Shown here: positions 20,913 to 31,308 of the stretch, in pieces
Layout: each line of letters begins with the position of its first letter
Position numbering within the stretch: position 1 is the first letter of the stretch
Notes under the pieces: model-generated
Databases searched by the model: none
What the model was told of the DNA's origin: nothing
The model's input: only the letters and a program-made list of their open reading frames with translations
Made by a program: the position numbers and the translations under genes
Origin: Mytilisepta virgata
Lineage: Eukaryota > Mollusca > Bivalvia > Mytilida > Mytilidae
Direction: 5' to 3'
DNA: 64,000 bases
NCBI GenBank assembly: GCA_028015205.1
Contig: CM051508.1
Location: 18,246,001-18,310,000 of the forward strand

Positions 20913-21934
20913 TCATGTATGAGATTTTGTCAATCTAGCCAAATCTAAAACAACCACAAGCAGCAGAACGCCGCAAATGACAGCTGTTCCTGTATATCCC
21001 ATGACTTTTGATGACAGTCTGTGGTCCTCTGCCGATGTGTGTAACCGAATGTAGGAACTAGTTTGGTATTTATCTATTTTATACACCTCGGCTATGAACG
21101 TAGGTTTTGTAGAATCTTGATTGTTATTTCCGCATGTACACGGCACGCACGTAAAGTACGTCGTATAATTTGATTCATGACTGGATTGCATTAGCTCTGT
21201 AAATTGTATAATCGGCTTAACTGTTGAACCTATGTGAGTTGTAGATGACTTCTCTTAGTTAAACTCGCTGGGTTCTGGTTGAACTGTGGACGACAATGTT
21301 TCAGTTGCAGCAGAGGATTCCCCTTGGTCAACAACTGTAGTTTCCGATAAATCTGTGGATAAAGATTTTTCAGTTGTGGTTGCACCGGAGGACTTCTCTT
21401 GGTCAACCACTGTAGTTTCCAGTTGATCTGAGAATAAAAAAATTTCACCCATGGTTGATGTGGAGGCTTTTTCTTGGTCAGCCACTGCAGTTTCCAACTG
21501 ATCTGTGGATAAAGATTTTTTAGTTGTGGTTGCTATGGATGACTCTTCTTGGTCAGCCACTGTAGTTTCCTTTAAATCTATGGATAACGACTTTTCAGTT
21601 GTGATTGCTGTGGAGGACTCTTCTTGGTCAGCCATTTTAGTTTCCAGTCGATCTGTGGATACAGATTTTTCAGTTGTGGTTGCTTTGGAGGACTTCTCTT
21701 GGTCATTCACTGAAGTTTCCAATTGATCTGTGGATAAAGAATTTTTAGTTGTGGTTGCTATGGATGACTCTTCTCGGTCAGCCATTGTAGTTTCCGATTG
21801 ATCTGTTGATAAATATTTTTCACTTGCAGTTGTTGTTGAAGATTTTTCTTGGTCAGCCATTGATGAATCGGTTACTGTCGATATTTCAGTTGAATAATTT
21901 GCAGAAGTCACAAAGGACTGATTAGTAGTAATTG
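20913..21934 (-). pseudogene. lectin-receptor gene 1, last exon (stalk and membrane part) with stop
   Basis: Acceptor 'tctgtctgcag' precedes the exon start at 21,934 in phase 1, matching the phase-1 donor of the lectin exon. It encodes a Ser/Thr-rich stalk of seven ~25-residue repeats plus a partial one (typical unit starts ADQEESSIATTTKKSLSTDQ), then a membrane-proximal segment with CVPCTC, EVYKIDKYQTSSYIRLHTS and a transmembrane stretch TAVICGVLLLVVVLDLA followed by a tail of about eight residues (RLTKSHT). A TAA at 21,255-21,257 (CAA in gene 3) ends the frame after SEFN, before the membrane part. The downstream frame is otherwise open to TGA at 20,913. The product could be a secreted, membrane-less form, or the gene may be dead. 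Confidence 0.75.
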
Positions 21935-23941
21935 CTGCAGACAGAACTAAGAGATAAATATTAACTGTAATTCATAAAATTTTATATTATTGTAACTAGT
22001 ATTTTATCTAATATTTTTAGAGTTATGTAAAGCCAGATGAAGAAAGACGAAACAGTCTACGATCAAACGAGCTGAGGAAATCAGGAGCAAGAAATATAGT
22101 AAATGTATACGTTTTTATTTTGTTGAGGAACTATCGTGGCAGCAAGTTACCTTCCAAATTCTTGTAAAACTTCTAGCTTCAAACATAATGATCTTTTAGA
22201 GCTCTCTTTCTCTCTACACAGTCACTGCACGCGTAGTACCAACCTTGACCATTACTGACCATTTGTTAATTAAATTATATCACAATATAGCCAAATACAT
22301 GTATTACAATACTAGTATATAGCATACTATTTTACTACTGAAATAAATATGCTTGAGTATCGTGAGAAAACTCACGAAATGATACGTATCACGATTGTTA
22401 CTTGCAATATCGTGATATATTGATTATTTACCATATCATTCAGTTACTCTGAAACAGGCAAATAAAAAAACATTTTATAAATCAGAACTGTGTGTTTGTT
22501 TATTCCACATAGGCTAGAGGTATAGGGGGAGGGGGTTGAGATCTCACAAAACCTGTTTAACACGGCCGCATCTTTGCGCCTGTCCCAAGTCAGGAACCTC
22601 TAGCATTTGTTACTTTTGTGTTTTTTTTTAAAATTTTGGTTCATTTGTATATTTCGGAGTTTAGTGTACCGTCCATTTCGCTGAACTAGTATGCATTGTT
22701 GTTTAGGGGCCAGCCGAAGCCCACCTCCGGGTGCGGACTCTCTCGCTGCGTTGAAGACACATTGATAACCTTTGGTCGGGTTGTTGTCTCTTTGACACAT
22801 TCCCCGTTTCCATTCTCTATTCTATTAAAGTCTGAAAATTTAGAATTTAGTCTGGTCATAGATATGATAAATAAAATGAAAGAAGTGTTTTTCCGCCACT
22901 TTCGTATTATGTGAAACTGGTACCCTACACGCAATGCAATTCAACTATAATTTAACCCGCCAAAAATCGGAAACCAGTCTGGGATTCTGAAGTGACGGTA
23001 GGACTTTACTGCTTTGTTTTTCCTTACCTGGTGTTTTATTTGTTTAACCGATAAGGAAAGACGAAATCGGGTAACAAAAATAATAAAAAAAAATAAAAAA
23101 AAAAAATAAAGCAGCTAAGGAAAACAAAATCCAGTAAGGGAATATGAAATAGCTAAGTAAATACGAAATACACTCTACGATAAGTCGACAACAAGTACGA
23201 AAACATGAAACCTTTTATGGATTGAAGGTAACCTTACATGCATGAAAAAATCGGAACATCTCTGTTCTTTTTTTTAAATTTTTTTCACGGATATGAATGA
23301 GAAAATTGACTGAAATTTTATTAAAATTATGGTGAATGTACATAAGCACAGGCTGCCTAAATTGTGGATACCCTATAGATAAAAGCGTCTTGATATGGTG
23401 TTAGACATAAAGATGATGTGTACGTAGTCGTCTGCCACGTAACATAAACCGTCCATCAAACAAGTTTAACGTAAGTGAGAGCGTAAATGGGGGGGGAGGA
23501 AGTATCTGTCACATTACTTCTTAGAAATATGTGCCTTCTGGTAAATTTTAGCTTCGGAAAATGTATGCTTTGTGGGATATTCAGTTTAAATGTAACATTC
23601 GCGATTTTATTCAATAAAGCCATTCCAGCGTCTACTAATCAAAGGGAGATAAGTTTTACTGCACGCTAATAAAAATTAGATTTTTACAATAAAATATGAC
23701 TTTAAATTGGCTACGAACAAATGTTGATTCACGGATTCCGGTTAATGTAGGCTTAATAGAAAGTTGAAATATACAGTATCTATTTGCACAGAGACACGAG
23801 GTGTCTCTCGAACGTTTGTCGCTTCGATTTTCCACAATTTAATTGACGAATAATGCTTTTTTCAAACACAAAAAATCGGACAGAAACTAGATAGATCTTT
23901 TTAGGTAAATGTAACGTTTTCCTTTCAAATGTCGTTTTTAA

Positions 23942-24214
23942 GGTGGTACCCAACACTTTCACTAAAATTAATTTGGCTCGTTTAATTTTCATAAAATTTT
24001 GACAAAGTATTTACTTTGACCCATTGACAAAAATTTTTAAATTTCAAAACATTTGAACCAACCAATTCATCAGAAAAATTACACTGATTGTATAGCAGTT
24101 TGACAAACACTAATATTGATCACTGAAAAGCTTAATATTCCATTAACAACACAACGTTATTAAAACGTTAAGCTGATTTTACAGAGTTATCTCCCTGTAG
24201 TGTTAGGTACCACC
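23942..24214. mobile_element. 273-bp MITE with TTAA target duplication
   Basis: Ends 'ggtggtacccaacac' and 'gtgttaggtaccacc' are inverted copies with one mismatch. TTAA flanks both sides (23,938-23,941 and 24,215-24,218), while copy B reads straight through one TTAA. The family differs from the MITE at 16,315 but follows the same insertion rule (piggyBac or Kolobok type). It lies in the gene 1 intron. Confidence 0.85.
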
Positions 24215-24365
24215 TTAAAATTCATCGTCTTTTCCCTCGTTCCGCTGCGTCATTCGTGAAAGACGTGAATTTTAAAAAAACTCGTTGAAGATTTTCCATT
24301 CTTCATTTTGAACTCGTGTAAGAACCTATCAATCTATTAATAGCGGTGCGAGTGCAATATATATA

Positions 24366-24511
24366 CAATATATGTACATTGTCAGAAAATATAAAGTTTA
24401 TTTGTACGAGCCTTAGAAACGGATAGAAATGCGAGGTTTACCGATCATTTCTCTTCCGTTTCGCGGCGAGTACAAATAAACTTTATATTTTCTGACAATG
24501 TATGTATATTG
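24366..24511. repeat. hairpin/foldback element in the gene 1 intron
   Basis: Arms of ~57 bp (24,366-24,422 and 24,456-24,511) share 'attgtcagaaaatataaag' and 'gtttatttgtac' in inverted orientation around a ~33-bp loop. It is also present in copy B at ~61,205-61,352, so it predates the duplication. No coding content. Confidence 0.7.
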
Positions 24512-24759
24512 TTTTTATGCTGCAAAACTAAATTGTTATCTGTTTGAGCGAAAAGGCATGAAAATGGAACATTTATGGCTTTATATTTGAAGATGGGCCA
24601 TTTTTGTGAGGACAAGGTTACCAGGAGACTATATTGGGCTACTGACACAATATCGAAAAACAATATTGGGCAGGTTATATTGGTCAGCTAAAAGCGTAGT
24701 TGCAGGATAAAACGTTATCTCACGCTCTTTCTATCTCTCCAACAATCCGATAAACTTAC

Positions 24760-25005
24760 TGCTTTGACAAAGGATGTAATATAAATCACCACATACAGAT
24801 GATCTCCATGTTGAATCAGACGATCTCATGCGCACGCAGTTTTGGTTTGGCGTGGAACTGGGATCACAGTACAAATTTTCCATACAGTTAGGTTCTGTTA
24901 GGCTTGCAGAAGAATACCATGGCGCCCATGTACCTAGACGTACGTTATTGACCCAGCAAAACTTTAAATCTGTTGTGTTCCATTTTAATCCTAACCAAAT
25001 ATCAC
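24760..25005 (-). CDS. lectin-receptor gene 1, C-type-lectin-like exon, C-terminal half
   Basis: 246-bp exon with acceptor 'tatttcag' and strong donor 'gtaagt', phase 1 at both ends. It encodes DIWLGLKWN, FCWVNNVRLGTWAPWY, LTEPNCMEN, and RMRSSDSTWRSSVCG ... YYILCQ. These correspond to the WIG motif, the long loop with an EPN-like tripeptide, and the closing disulphide Cys pair of a C-type-lectin-like domain. The usual WND calcium motif is replaced by STWRSS, so calcium-dependent sugar binding is uncertain. No stops in this copy; gene 3 has two at Trp codons of the same exon. Confidence 0.8.
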
Positions 25006-26118
25006 CTGAAATACTAATAATTATGAAAAATAAAAGTCTTCTTTTATAATTTATGAAAATTTATCCGTATGCAATTGGAAGTTCTTTTGCGTTAATCCAA
25101 GGTTAAACCTCAAGGTCAGTATATTTCATGCCTGAATGGTCAGATACGATGATATCATACTTTTATGAAGTAGTTTTCAGAGGGGTTTTAGCAGTAGCTC
25201 TCAAGTTTTGTTCCAGTTGACCAAGTAAAATCAACTATTAAAGGCTGAAAAGTTTTGCCACACTTTCATTAGGGTAGAAATGAGGTCAGCTGAATCACAA
25301 GAGTTTATCAGCCGAAGGGCATATATAATCGTCCGTTTCTTCAAACTTCCCAGCATACTTTCAATACTATGCATCAGAATTGTTTGGAAAAAAATATTTT
25401 TTAGCCGTAAATATCTAAGATGGCATGAAAGGAGTGTTCCTCTGAATCCGAATGAATTCCATTTATCCTTGTTAAACATGATTCTTTGATACCAATTTTG
25501 ATGCACAGGATGTGCACATTTCGTCGACTCATCAGTTGTGCTCAAGGCCCAAAATGTTGAAAAGCAAAACAACTATCCAAAAGATCGAAGAGCAATTTAA
25601 AAATACCAAAATGACCAAAAAGGGGTAAAGCCAAAACCATCTAAGGACAGAGCTCTGTATGAGGGAGATACTCCTAGGTTTTAAGTGAAATGATTGCATT
25701 AAAAATAGATATTATATACTAGTATTTATATATAAAATACAAAAGTGAACAATGGAAATGAGTATTATCTAACACATTCAAACAAAGAAATAAGAAATTT
25801 AATTACGAAATTCAGAATGTCATGATCTTGAAATTGCTCTGATAGTAAATTTTTACAACAGCCAGTTGTTATGAATTAGATAGATAGGTAGGCGTGTAAA
25901 TAAGGATCCAAGTCATACAGGGGGTCTAAATAGTAAATGGCATGCTTTGTTGCAGATGCTGATATTATAAGCTTCAATTTTTAGAATTGTAACACCTAGA
26001 TATTTTTGTTACGGGTACCCACAAATCTGTTTTAATAGGCGGGGTAAATAATAACCATGAAACCGAACTAAAAAGGAACACAAAGAGATTTTATTACAGC
26101 CCACAATATCGGGTATGT

Positions 26119-26612
26119 ACTGTAACAGTAGATCATGATTTGTCTCCCAAAATTACCTACACACCAACCGCGGATCGAACACGGAACCTTTGGTTCAGCA
26201 GTCCACCGCTCTACCAACTGAGCTAAAGGAGTACTCCACTAGCACAGCTAATGGAGGGTGGTTATAAACCTATTACGGTTCTATAACTTCAATCGTACAC
26301 GAGGGAAGCCCGTTACACTTCCCCCACCTCAAGAGTCATCGTCTTACGATGACGATATCCAACTTCAACCCATTTGCCAACTAGCCCTTTTTGACATCCG
26401 TGGGTTTTTTAGTTGGGCGCCAATGTAACAGTAGAGCATGATTTGTCTCCAAACATTACCTACCGCACCAACCTGGGATCAAACACGGAACCTTTGGTTC
26501 ACTAGTCCGCCGCTCTACCAACTGAGCTAAAGGAGTACTCCACTAGCGCAGCTAATGGAGGGTGGTTATAAACATATTACGGTTCTATAACTTCAATCGT
26601 ACACGAGGGAAG
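26119..26612 (-). mobile_element. two tandem tRNA-derived units (SINE-like)
   Basis: On the minus strand 26,232-26,160 and 26,536-26,464 read as tRNA-like: 'tagctcagttggtagagcgg' (D arm and A box) and a paired T arm CCGTG-TTCGATC-CGCGG (TTTGATC loop in the second). Acceptor stems do not pair and both sit in longer ~180-bp repeats with a common flank 'gctaatggagggtggttata', 304 bp apart. I call them tRNA-derived SINE units or tRNA pseudogenes rather than working tRNA genes. Confidence 0.6.
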
Positions 26613-27412
26613 CTTTGGTTACCGTACCCACAGTACATAACAATCCCTATGAGGCCCGTATTAAGAAGATCTGAAGTAATACTGCCGACACTACAAAGTT
26701 TCTGAAATAAAATTTATATACCAAAATTATACATTCATGTAACAAAGCTCAGAAACGTATTTCCACTCAAAAAGGCTTCTGACTTCATAAGAATGTGGCG
26801 GGGTTAAACTAGTTTATAAGAGTACTCAACCACACCCCCCTGGTGATGACAGTGGAACAATTAACAGTTAAAAGTAAATTTTGGATGTGAAATACCATAA
26901 AAAATAAAGTTCCTGCAGGTTTTATTATATTTACAACGATGGAAAAAAATCCGTATAACTATAACTAATTTGTGATATCGGTGTCCCTTCTTTACTAGTT
27001 TATTTTGGTAATGAAATATATTCTATTCCTTAAAATCTGCAATATCACTGCATAAAAGCTTATAGCATACAAGAGAATATTAGATTTAAAATGATTGAAA
27101 TTCAGTTAAAAGATAAAGAGTAGCTAGGGCCATTTCCCCTTGCATTTATTTCACTTCTAGGACCATTTTGAAAAAGTCACCTAATACCTTTCAAAATCTC
27201 TGGGAACATAGCATAGTTAATGGTCTCTAACAATTTGCTAAAAAAACTAACAAATATTTTACTAAAATGTTTCTATAAACCTGAATATCGCTTTTGAAGA
27301 CAGTTTATACACAAATTTGCCAAATTAAAGTCTTTAAGATAGTTTTTCAACGTGAAGGACACTCAGAACCAAAACGAATATTTTGCTGTAAGTGAGTTTA
27401 TGTATTGTCTTT

Positions 27413-27655
27413 CATAGCGAGCACAGAGAGCAGGGGGCAGCCATTGTGCAATCCAAAGTGAATTTATTTTTAAAGCGAATATGGCCATATTGTGCTACAT
27501 ACTAAGGCTAGAAAAAGTTTAGTTTGCCGGAAATGGAAGTAAGGGAAATAACTTGCTTCAGATTATAATTTTAGAGTCAGAATCGTGATACCGGAAATGA
27601 GTTTCTGCAAAGGGCTATTGCTGCACTCACATCATTGGCCGCGCCAACAGCATAT
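27413..27655 (+). repeat. inverted copy of the gene 1 3' repeat
   Basis: Inverted counterpart of 20,586-20,870, from 'catagcgagcac' to 'catcattggccgcgcc'. It lies in the intron of the same gene whose 3' flank carries the other copy, so a primary transcript spanning both could pair with itself. Confidence 0.7.
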
Positions 27656-28638
27656 GACAGTAGACTGGATTTGGTTTGAATGTCATTCTTGGCAATATCC
27701 CAAAAAATGAGAGAAACTTACAAGGATCGCCTATTTACACGACTTTTGCGGGTAGAAAACTTGAATTTATCATTGATTAAACAGAAAATGTTGTATTTTA
27801 ACATAAAAGTACATTGCGTATAATTATTTGGGATAAAAAGTAGGTAAATATTTAAGATTTAAAAATCAATGGTTACGATTGAAACAAATAGCGGGGAAAG
27901 TTGCCCTACTCCCTTCATTGACGTAATTAGAAAAAAATCATTTTCAATGTAAAAATATGGACCAAGTATCTGTTTGTTTCATTGAAATTTTCTACAAACT
28001 TTTTATGTGAAATCCAACAATACTAAATCTCTTTCGATTTTTTATGTTTGTGTTTTTTTTATCTTTCATCTCTTTTTCGTTTGTTTGAAGGTCTTTTAAT
28101 TGAATTGCGTTAATTTTCTTGAAATGTTTTCAGATATATATAAATATACACTAGTCTCTTATAAATATCTTGTGGCAAATATCAATTAACTTATTAAGAA
28201 ATTATGCAAATTTCGATTAAATAAAGTATGTTGGCGATTAATTGGTAACTTTAAATGTATGTTGACAAAATGCTCCACTGATTTTATGTCTTTCAATAAC
28301 AGAATACTGAACTTGAAATATAAGACTTTGCTTTGAACAGGAAAAAACAGTTCGTGTTTGTTTACTTGTTAAGATAGGGTGATTTGGTTACGGTTTTCAG
28401 CGTGACTGAAAACAAGCACTTTCAAAAGTCGAAATAAGCGTCATACTATGAGGCTTCATGTCATTAAAAAAACGATTTTTAGTCCTTTTACCTACAGGAG
28501 ATTTGAAAAAAAGTGTAAAAAAATCGAAATAAGCATAACGTGGTGATGGCATGATCACACGGGTCCGACTTCTTTATATATATTTCTTTTTCATTTTATT
28601 TTTTGTTGTTATTTATTTCATGAGTACTTTTAATAAAT

Positions 28639-28779
28639 ATTTACTATTACAACGAATATTCTGCGTTTGATATCAATGTCCTATACAATACCCACGTCCT
28701 TAGGATCTTTAGTATAAGGACGTGGATAGTGTATAACACATTGATAATAAACGCAGAATATTCGTTGTTATAGTAAATA
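28639..28779. repeat. near-perfect palindrome
   Basis: Two ~65-bp arms, 28,639-28,703 and 28,713-28,779, share 'caacgaatattctgcgttt' and 'cacgtcctta' blocks around a ~9-bp loop. It is a foldback or MITE-like structure in the gene 1 intron. It falls outside the duplicated block. Confidence 0.75.
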
Positions 28780-28944
28780 CTAAAATATTTTAGTCTTTTA
28801 TTTGGACTTTCATTTACTAAAATCAGAGGTTTACGCCAAGTAACTTTACTTATTGGATATGTTTTGCAGAATATTTGAAATTTTTGAAATATTGTATGTC
28901 ATACATATCACATATATCACAAACATCTGTTAATTTTGAATGAC

Positions 28945-29085
28945 TGACTGAGTGAGTGTATAAGTAAATTGGTGAGTGAGTGAGTAAGTTAATGGGTGAG
29001 TGAGTGAGTGAGTGAATAAGTAAATGGGTGAGTGAGTGAATAAGTAAATGGGTGAGTAAATGAGTGAGTGAATAAGTAAATGGGT
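28945..29085. repeat. TGAG/TAAG simple repeat
   Basis: Runs of gtgagtgagtga and gaataagtaaatgggtga units, only ~30 bp from the donor of the gene 1 lectin exon (29,112). Confidence 0.85.
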
Positions 29086-29112
29086 GAATTAAAAAATAAA
29101 TATCGTACATAC

Positions 29113-29272
29113 AAATTAACAGATAGAAGATAATCCGTAATATCTTGGAGTATTGTCTCGTTGACAATTAAAGGTAAATCCATGTCAAGACTGGTACATA
29201 TATCTCTTGCCCCTTGCCAGTTACTAGTTACTCCAGGAGTAGGCATCAGGTAGGTGGTACTTGAAATATAAC
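29113..29272 (-). CDS. lectin-receptor gene 1, C-type-lectin-like exon, N-terminal half
   Basis: 160-bp exon, acceptor 'caacacctacag' and donor 'gtatgt'. Codes for YISSTTYLMPTPG, NWQGARDICTSLDMDLPLIV and ILQDITDYLLSVNL, the start of a C-type-lectin-like domain (helix alpha-1, first cysteine, DLP-V/I-N segment). Gene 2 has an exon of exactly the same length at 40,630-40,789. The exon ends in phase 2, but the next recognised exon needs phase 1, so a small exon of length 3n+2 is missing from this model. Confidence 0.75.
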
Positions 29273-29990
29273 CTGTAGGTGTTGAAAATACCAACAGTAA
29301 TAAAGTTGGTACCAAGGTTTAGATGTTTGAAATTAAAAAAAAATATAGTTTGAAAGAGAAAGAAGAATAAAAGTTTGGGCAAAGTAACAACACACTCATT
29401 AACCTAAATACCTTAGAAAATAGTTTGGGGTTAACCTTTTGGTTTTTTTTATGGGGCCTGAAGTTTTGTTAACCCAGGCCGACGTCTGCCTTTTTTACAA
29501 TGTTTTCGAGTCTTGACCCTTTCCAAATTCCTTCCCTCCACCCCCCCCCCCCCCCCCTTGCCCCCAATCCAAGATTCAAAATATTGTTTTCTTAGAAAAA
29601 ACAGTAAGGGAACAAAAACTACTTTCTTCTAAAATATAAGGAAGGAATTTAATTGGTTAAGTAAAGTTAGTACCAAAATGAAGAAAAAATCCGGGACCGA
29701 TACTTACGAAAAAAGTTTCAAAACATATGCACACTTGAGTCAGGTCAAAAATGCAAAAAAAACTTGAACTGAATTTTGAATTATAACTAAACAAATATGC
29801 ACACACAGGCGAGAAAAAAAAACAGAATCCCGATAGTCTGATGGAGATTTCCCTCGGACACTGTCCATTGGCACTGCTGAAAATAGTGTATTCTTTCAAC
29901 ACATAATCAAGCTGCTGTCACAATTTAGAAATAATAATATCCTAACATCTCAATTTCTTTAGCCCTTTAATAAAATTTACATATAAATAC
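29273..29990 (-). other. gene 1 first intron
   Basis: Phase-1 intron with GT at 29,989-29,990 and AG at 29,273-29,274. It contains a poly-C tract (~29,540-29,558) and otherwise nothing recognised. Confidence 0.6.
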
Positions 29991-30036
29991 CTTGTAAAGA
30001 GATAAGTAGTAACAAGCTGCTGCTTAAATGAACCAT
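29991..30036 (-). CDS. lectin-receptor gene 1, signal-peptide exon
   Basis: Starts ATG at 30,036 and reads MVHLSSSLLLLISLQ, a hydrophobic N-terminal leader, ending in phase 1 exactly where GTATTT gives a donor. Joined to the exon at 29,272 it gives ...SLQGYISSTTY. A leader fits a type I membrane or secreted protein. The first ATG in frame was chosen; sequence upstream ('gtggacgaaaacgagaag') looks like 5' UTR. Confidence 0.65.
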
Positions 30037-31065
30037 CTTCTCGTTTTCGTCCACCGCTGCTATATTGAACAACAGTACTTTAGATTTAAAGCTAATTTCG
30101 TTACCTCTGTCTTCACAAAGACTATTTCACAGTATGAATATTTTTATCGATTGTTTGTTTATAAGATAATGTCATACTTATAACTAATAGCTTTAGGAAA
30201 AAAATATTTGATTTTAATTGTATAGGGACCGAGGGAAGAAAAAAATTCGAAAAAGGTCAGACTCAAAAATGCTGAATTAGGACAGCTCAAAAATGGGGTG
30301 AAAAAACTGGATTGAATATCACAAAATACACGAATAAATTAATGTTAAATTGAACAAAATATAATAAAACAATTTGGAAATTATGGTGTCTAGCCTATGC
30401 GGCGACAAAATAGCCAAGATCACGAAATAATCACCAGTTCGAAGTTCACTTCCTTTGGCACCCCAACCCCCTCCTCTCATTTTGCATTTGCCTGTAACAT
30501 AGGCTTACAAATAATACGTAGTTTATTATTTATTTAAAGACTCCCATTTTATTTTATCTTGCAAAATATTTATTCTTAAGGTAGATCAATACTAATAGTT
30601 TTAGCAGATAGATTTTCCTAATTTTTTCCATGCAGGATATGATGAGATGGATATACTTTGAATTTCAATTTAAAAAAACATAGGCCACGTTCTTGATTTT
30701 GAGATAATTGAGTCTTAATATTGGTAAATTTTATATAGATTAAATAGGGAAAATCAAAATTCTTCTTTATGTATTTTCTTTAAGTGCCTTCGGCACAGTT
30801 CCTAAACTTTATGAAAATAATGCATATTCGATTATGTAACAACCATATGGTTTATGAAGAGGGAAAGGTGCAAGGAAGGAATCGGCAAAAAAATTTCAAA
30901 GACTTTGTAGATGCAACTGCTTTAAGGGAATACGATACAGTCGGGATCTGCCATTGACATTTTCATGAAATTTGGACATAAGTGCCTCCTTGTTATGTAC
31001 TTTCGAGATATCAAAATTGTTTTTCGCTCTTTGTAATACTTGTTTTGTATGGTATTCTCCATCCT

Positions 31066-31308
31066 CTCAAGTCATGGTTTTGTATCAACGTTCGTTTGTA
31101 CAAATCAATGACATCACACATTCATATTTTGCGGGTCGGAAGTGAACTATTTTCATGGTACTTCTCAAGGTCAAAATAGAATCCGTTTGCGTCGTAGGTA
31201 GAATTTTCTAGGTCACACACCAGACGACGATATGTTCGACCCGCAAATTATGAAAATGTGATGTCAGGGGTTTGTAGGAACCAACGTGGATACAAAACTC
31301 TGACTTGG
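31066..31308. repeat. inverted repeat with ~72-bp arms
   Basis: Left arm 31,066-31,138 and right arm 31,237-31,308 are complementary through 'catattttgcgggtcg', 'gacatcacac' and 'ttttgtatcaacgtt' blocks with mismatches, separated by ~98 bp. MITE-like foldback; no coding content. Confidence 0.65.

Larger units (their letters stand above)
21935..24759 (-). other. gene 1 intron between lectin and stalk exons
   Basis: Contains a dispersed repeat at ~22,550-22,870 ending with 'gtctctttgacacattcccc' (shortened by ~220 bp in copy B), an A-run near 23,090, a TTAA MITE (23,942-24,214) and a palindromic hairpin (24,366-24,511). No exon was recognised, and none is needed, because exon phases on either side agree. 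Confidence 0.5.
2294..25805 (+). repeat. segmental duplication, copy A
   Basis: From about 2,294 ('atgtaaatgttcagag') to about 25,805, long stretches match copy B (44,172-62,624) in the same order and orientation with only scattered differences. To the left the two copies diverge abruptly at 2,293/44,171. Copy A carries insertions absent from B: a DIRS element, a 4.34-kb inverted-repeat element, two TTAA MITEs and a 0.25-kb repeat at 17,676-17,927. It lacks 4,962 bp present in B. One block (23,141-23,480 against 60,373-60,625) is replaced by unrelated sequence. Confidence 0.88.
25006..29112 (-). other. gene 1 intron, lectin N-half to C-half
   Basis: Contains the 'cgactcatcagttgtg' repeat (25,480-25,570), the right end of copy A (~25,805) with a ~45-bp LINE-like match, two tRNA-like units (26,160-26,536), an inverted ~240-bp repeat (27,413-27,655), a near-perfect palindrome (28,639-28,779) and a TGAG-rich simple repeat (28,945-29,085). 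Exon phases on either side do not match, so one small exon should be hidden here. Confidence 0.5.

Noticed and set aside
28989..29315. ORF that continues from the lectin exon into THPFTYSLTHS repeats
   Set aside because: The repetitive part is translation of a TGAG simple repeat beyond a good splice donor at 29,112.
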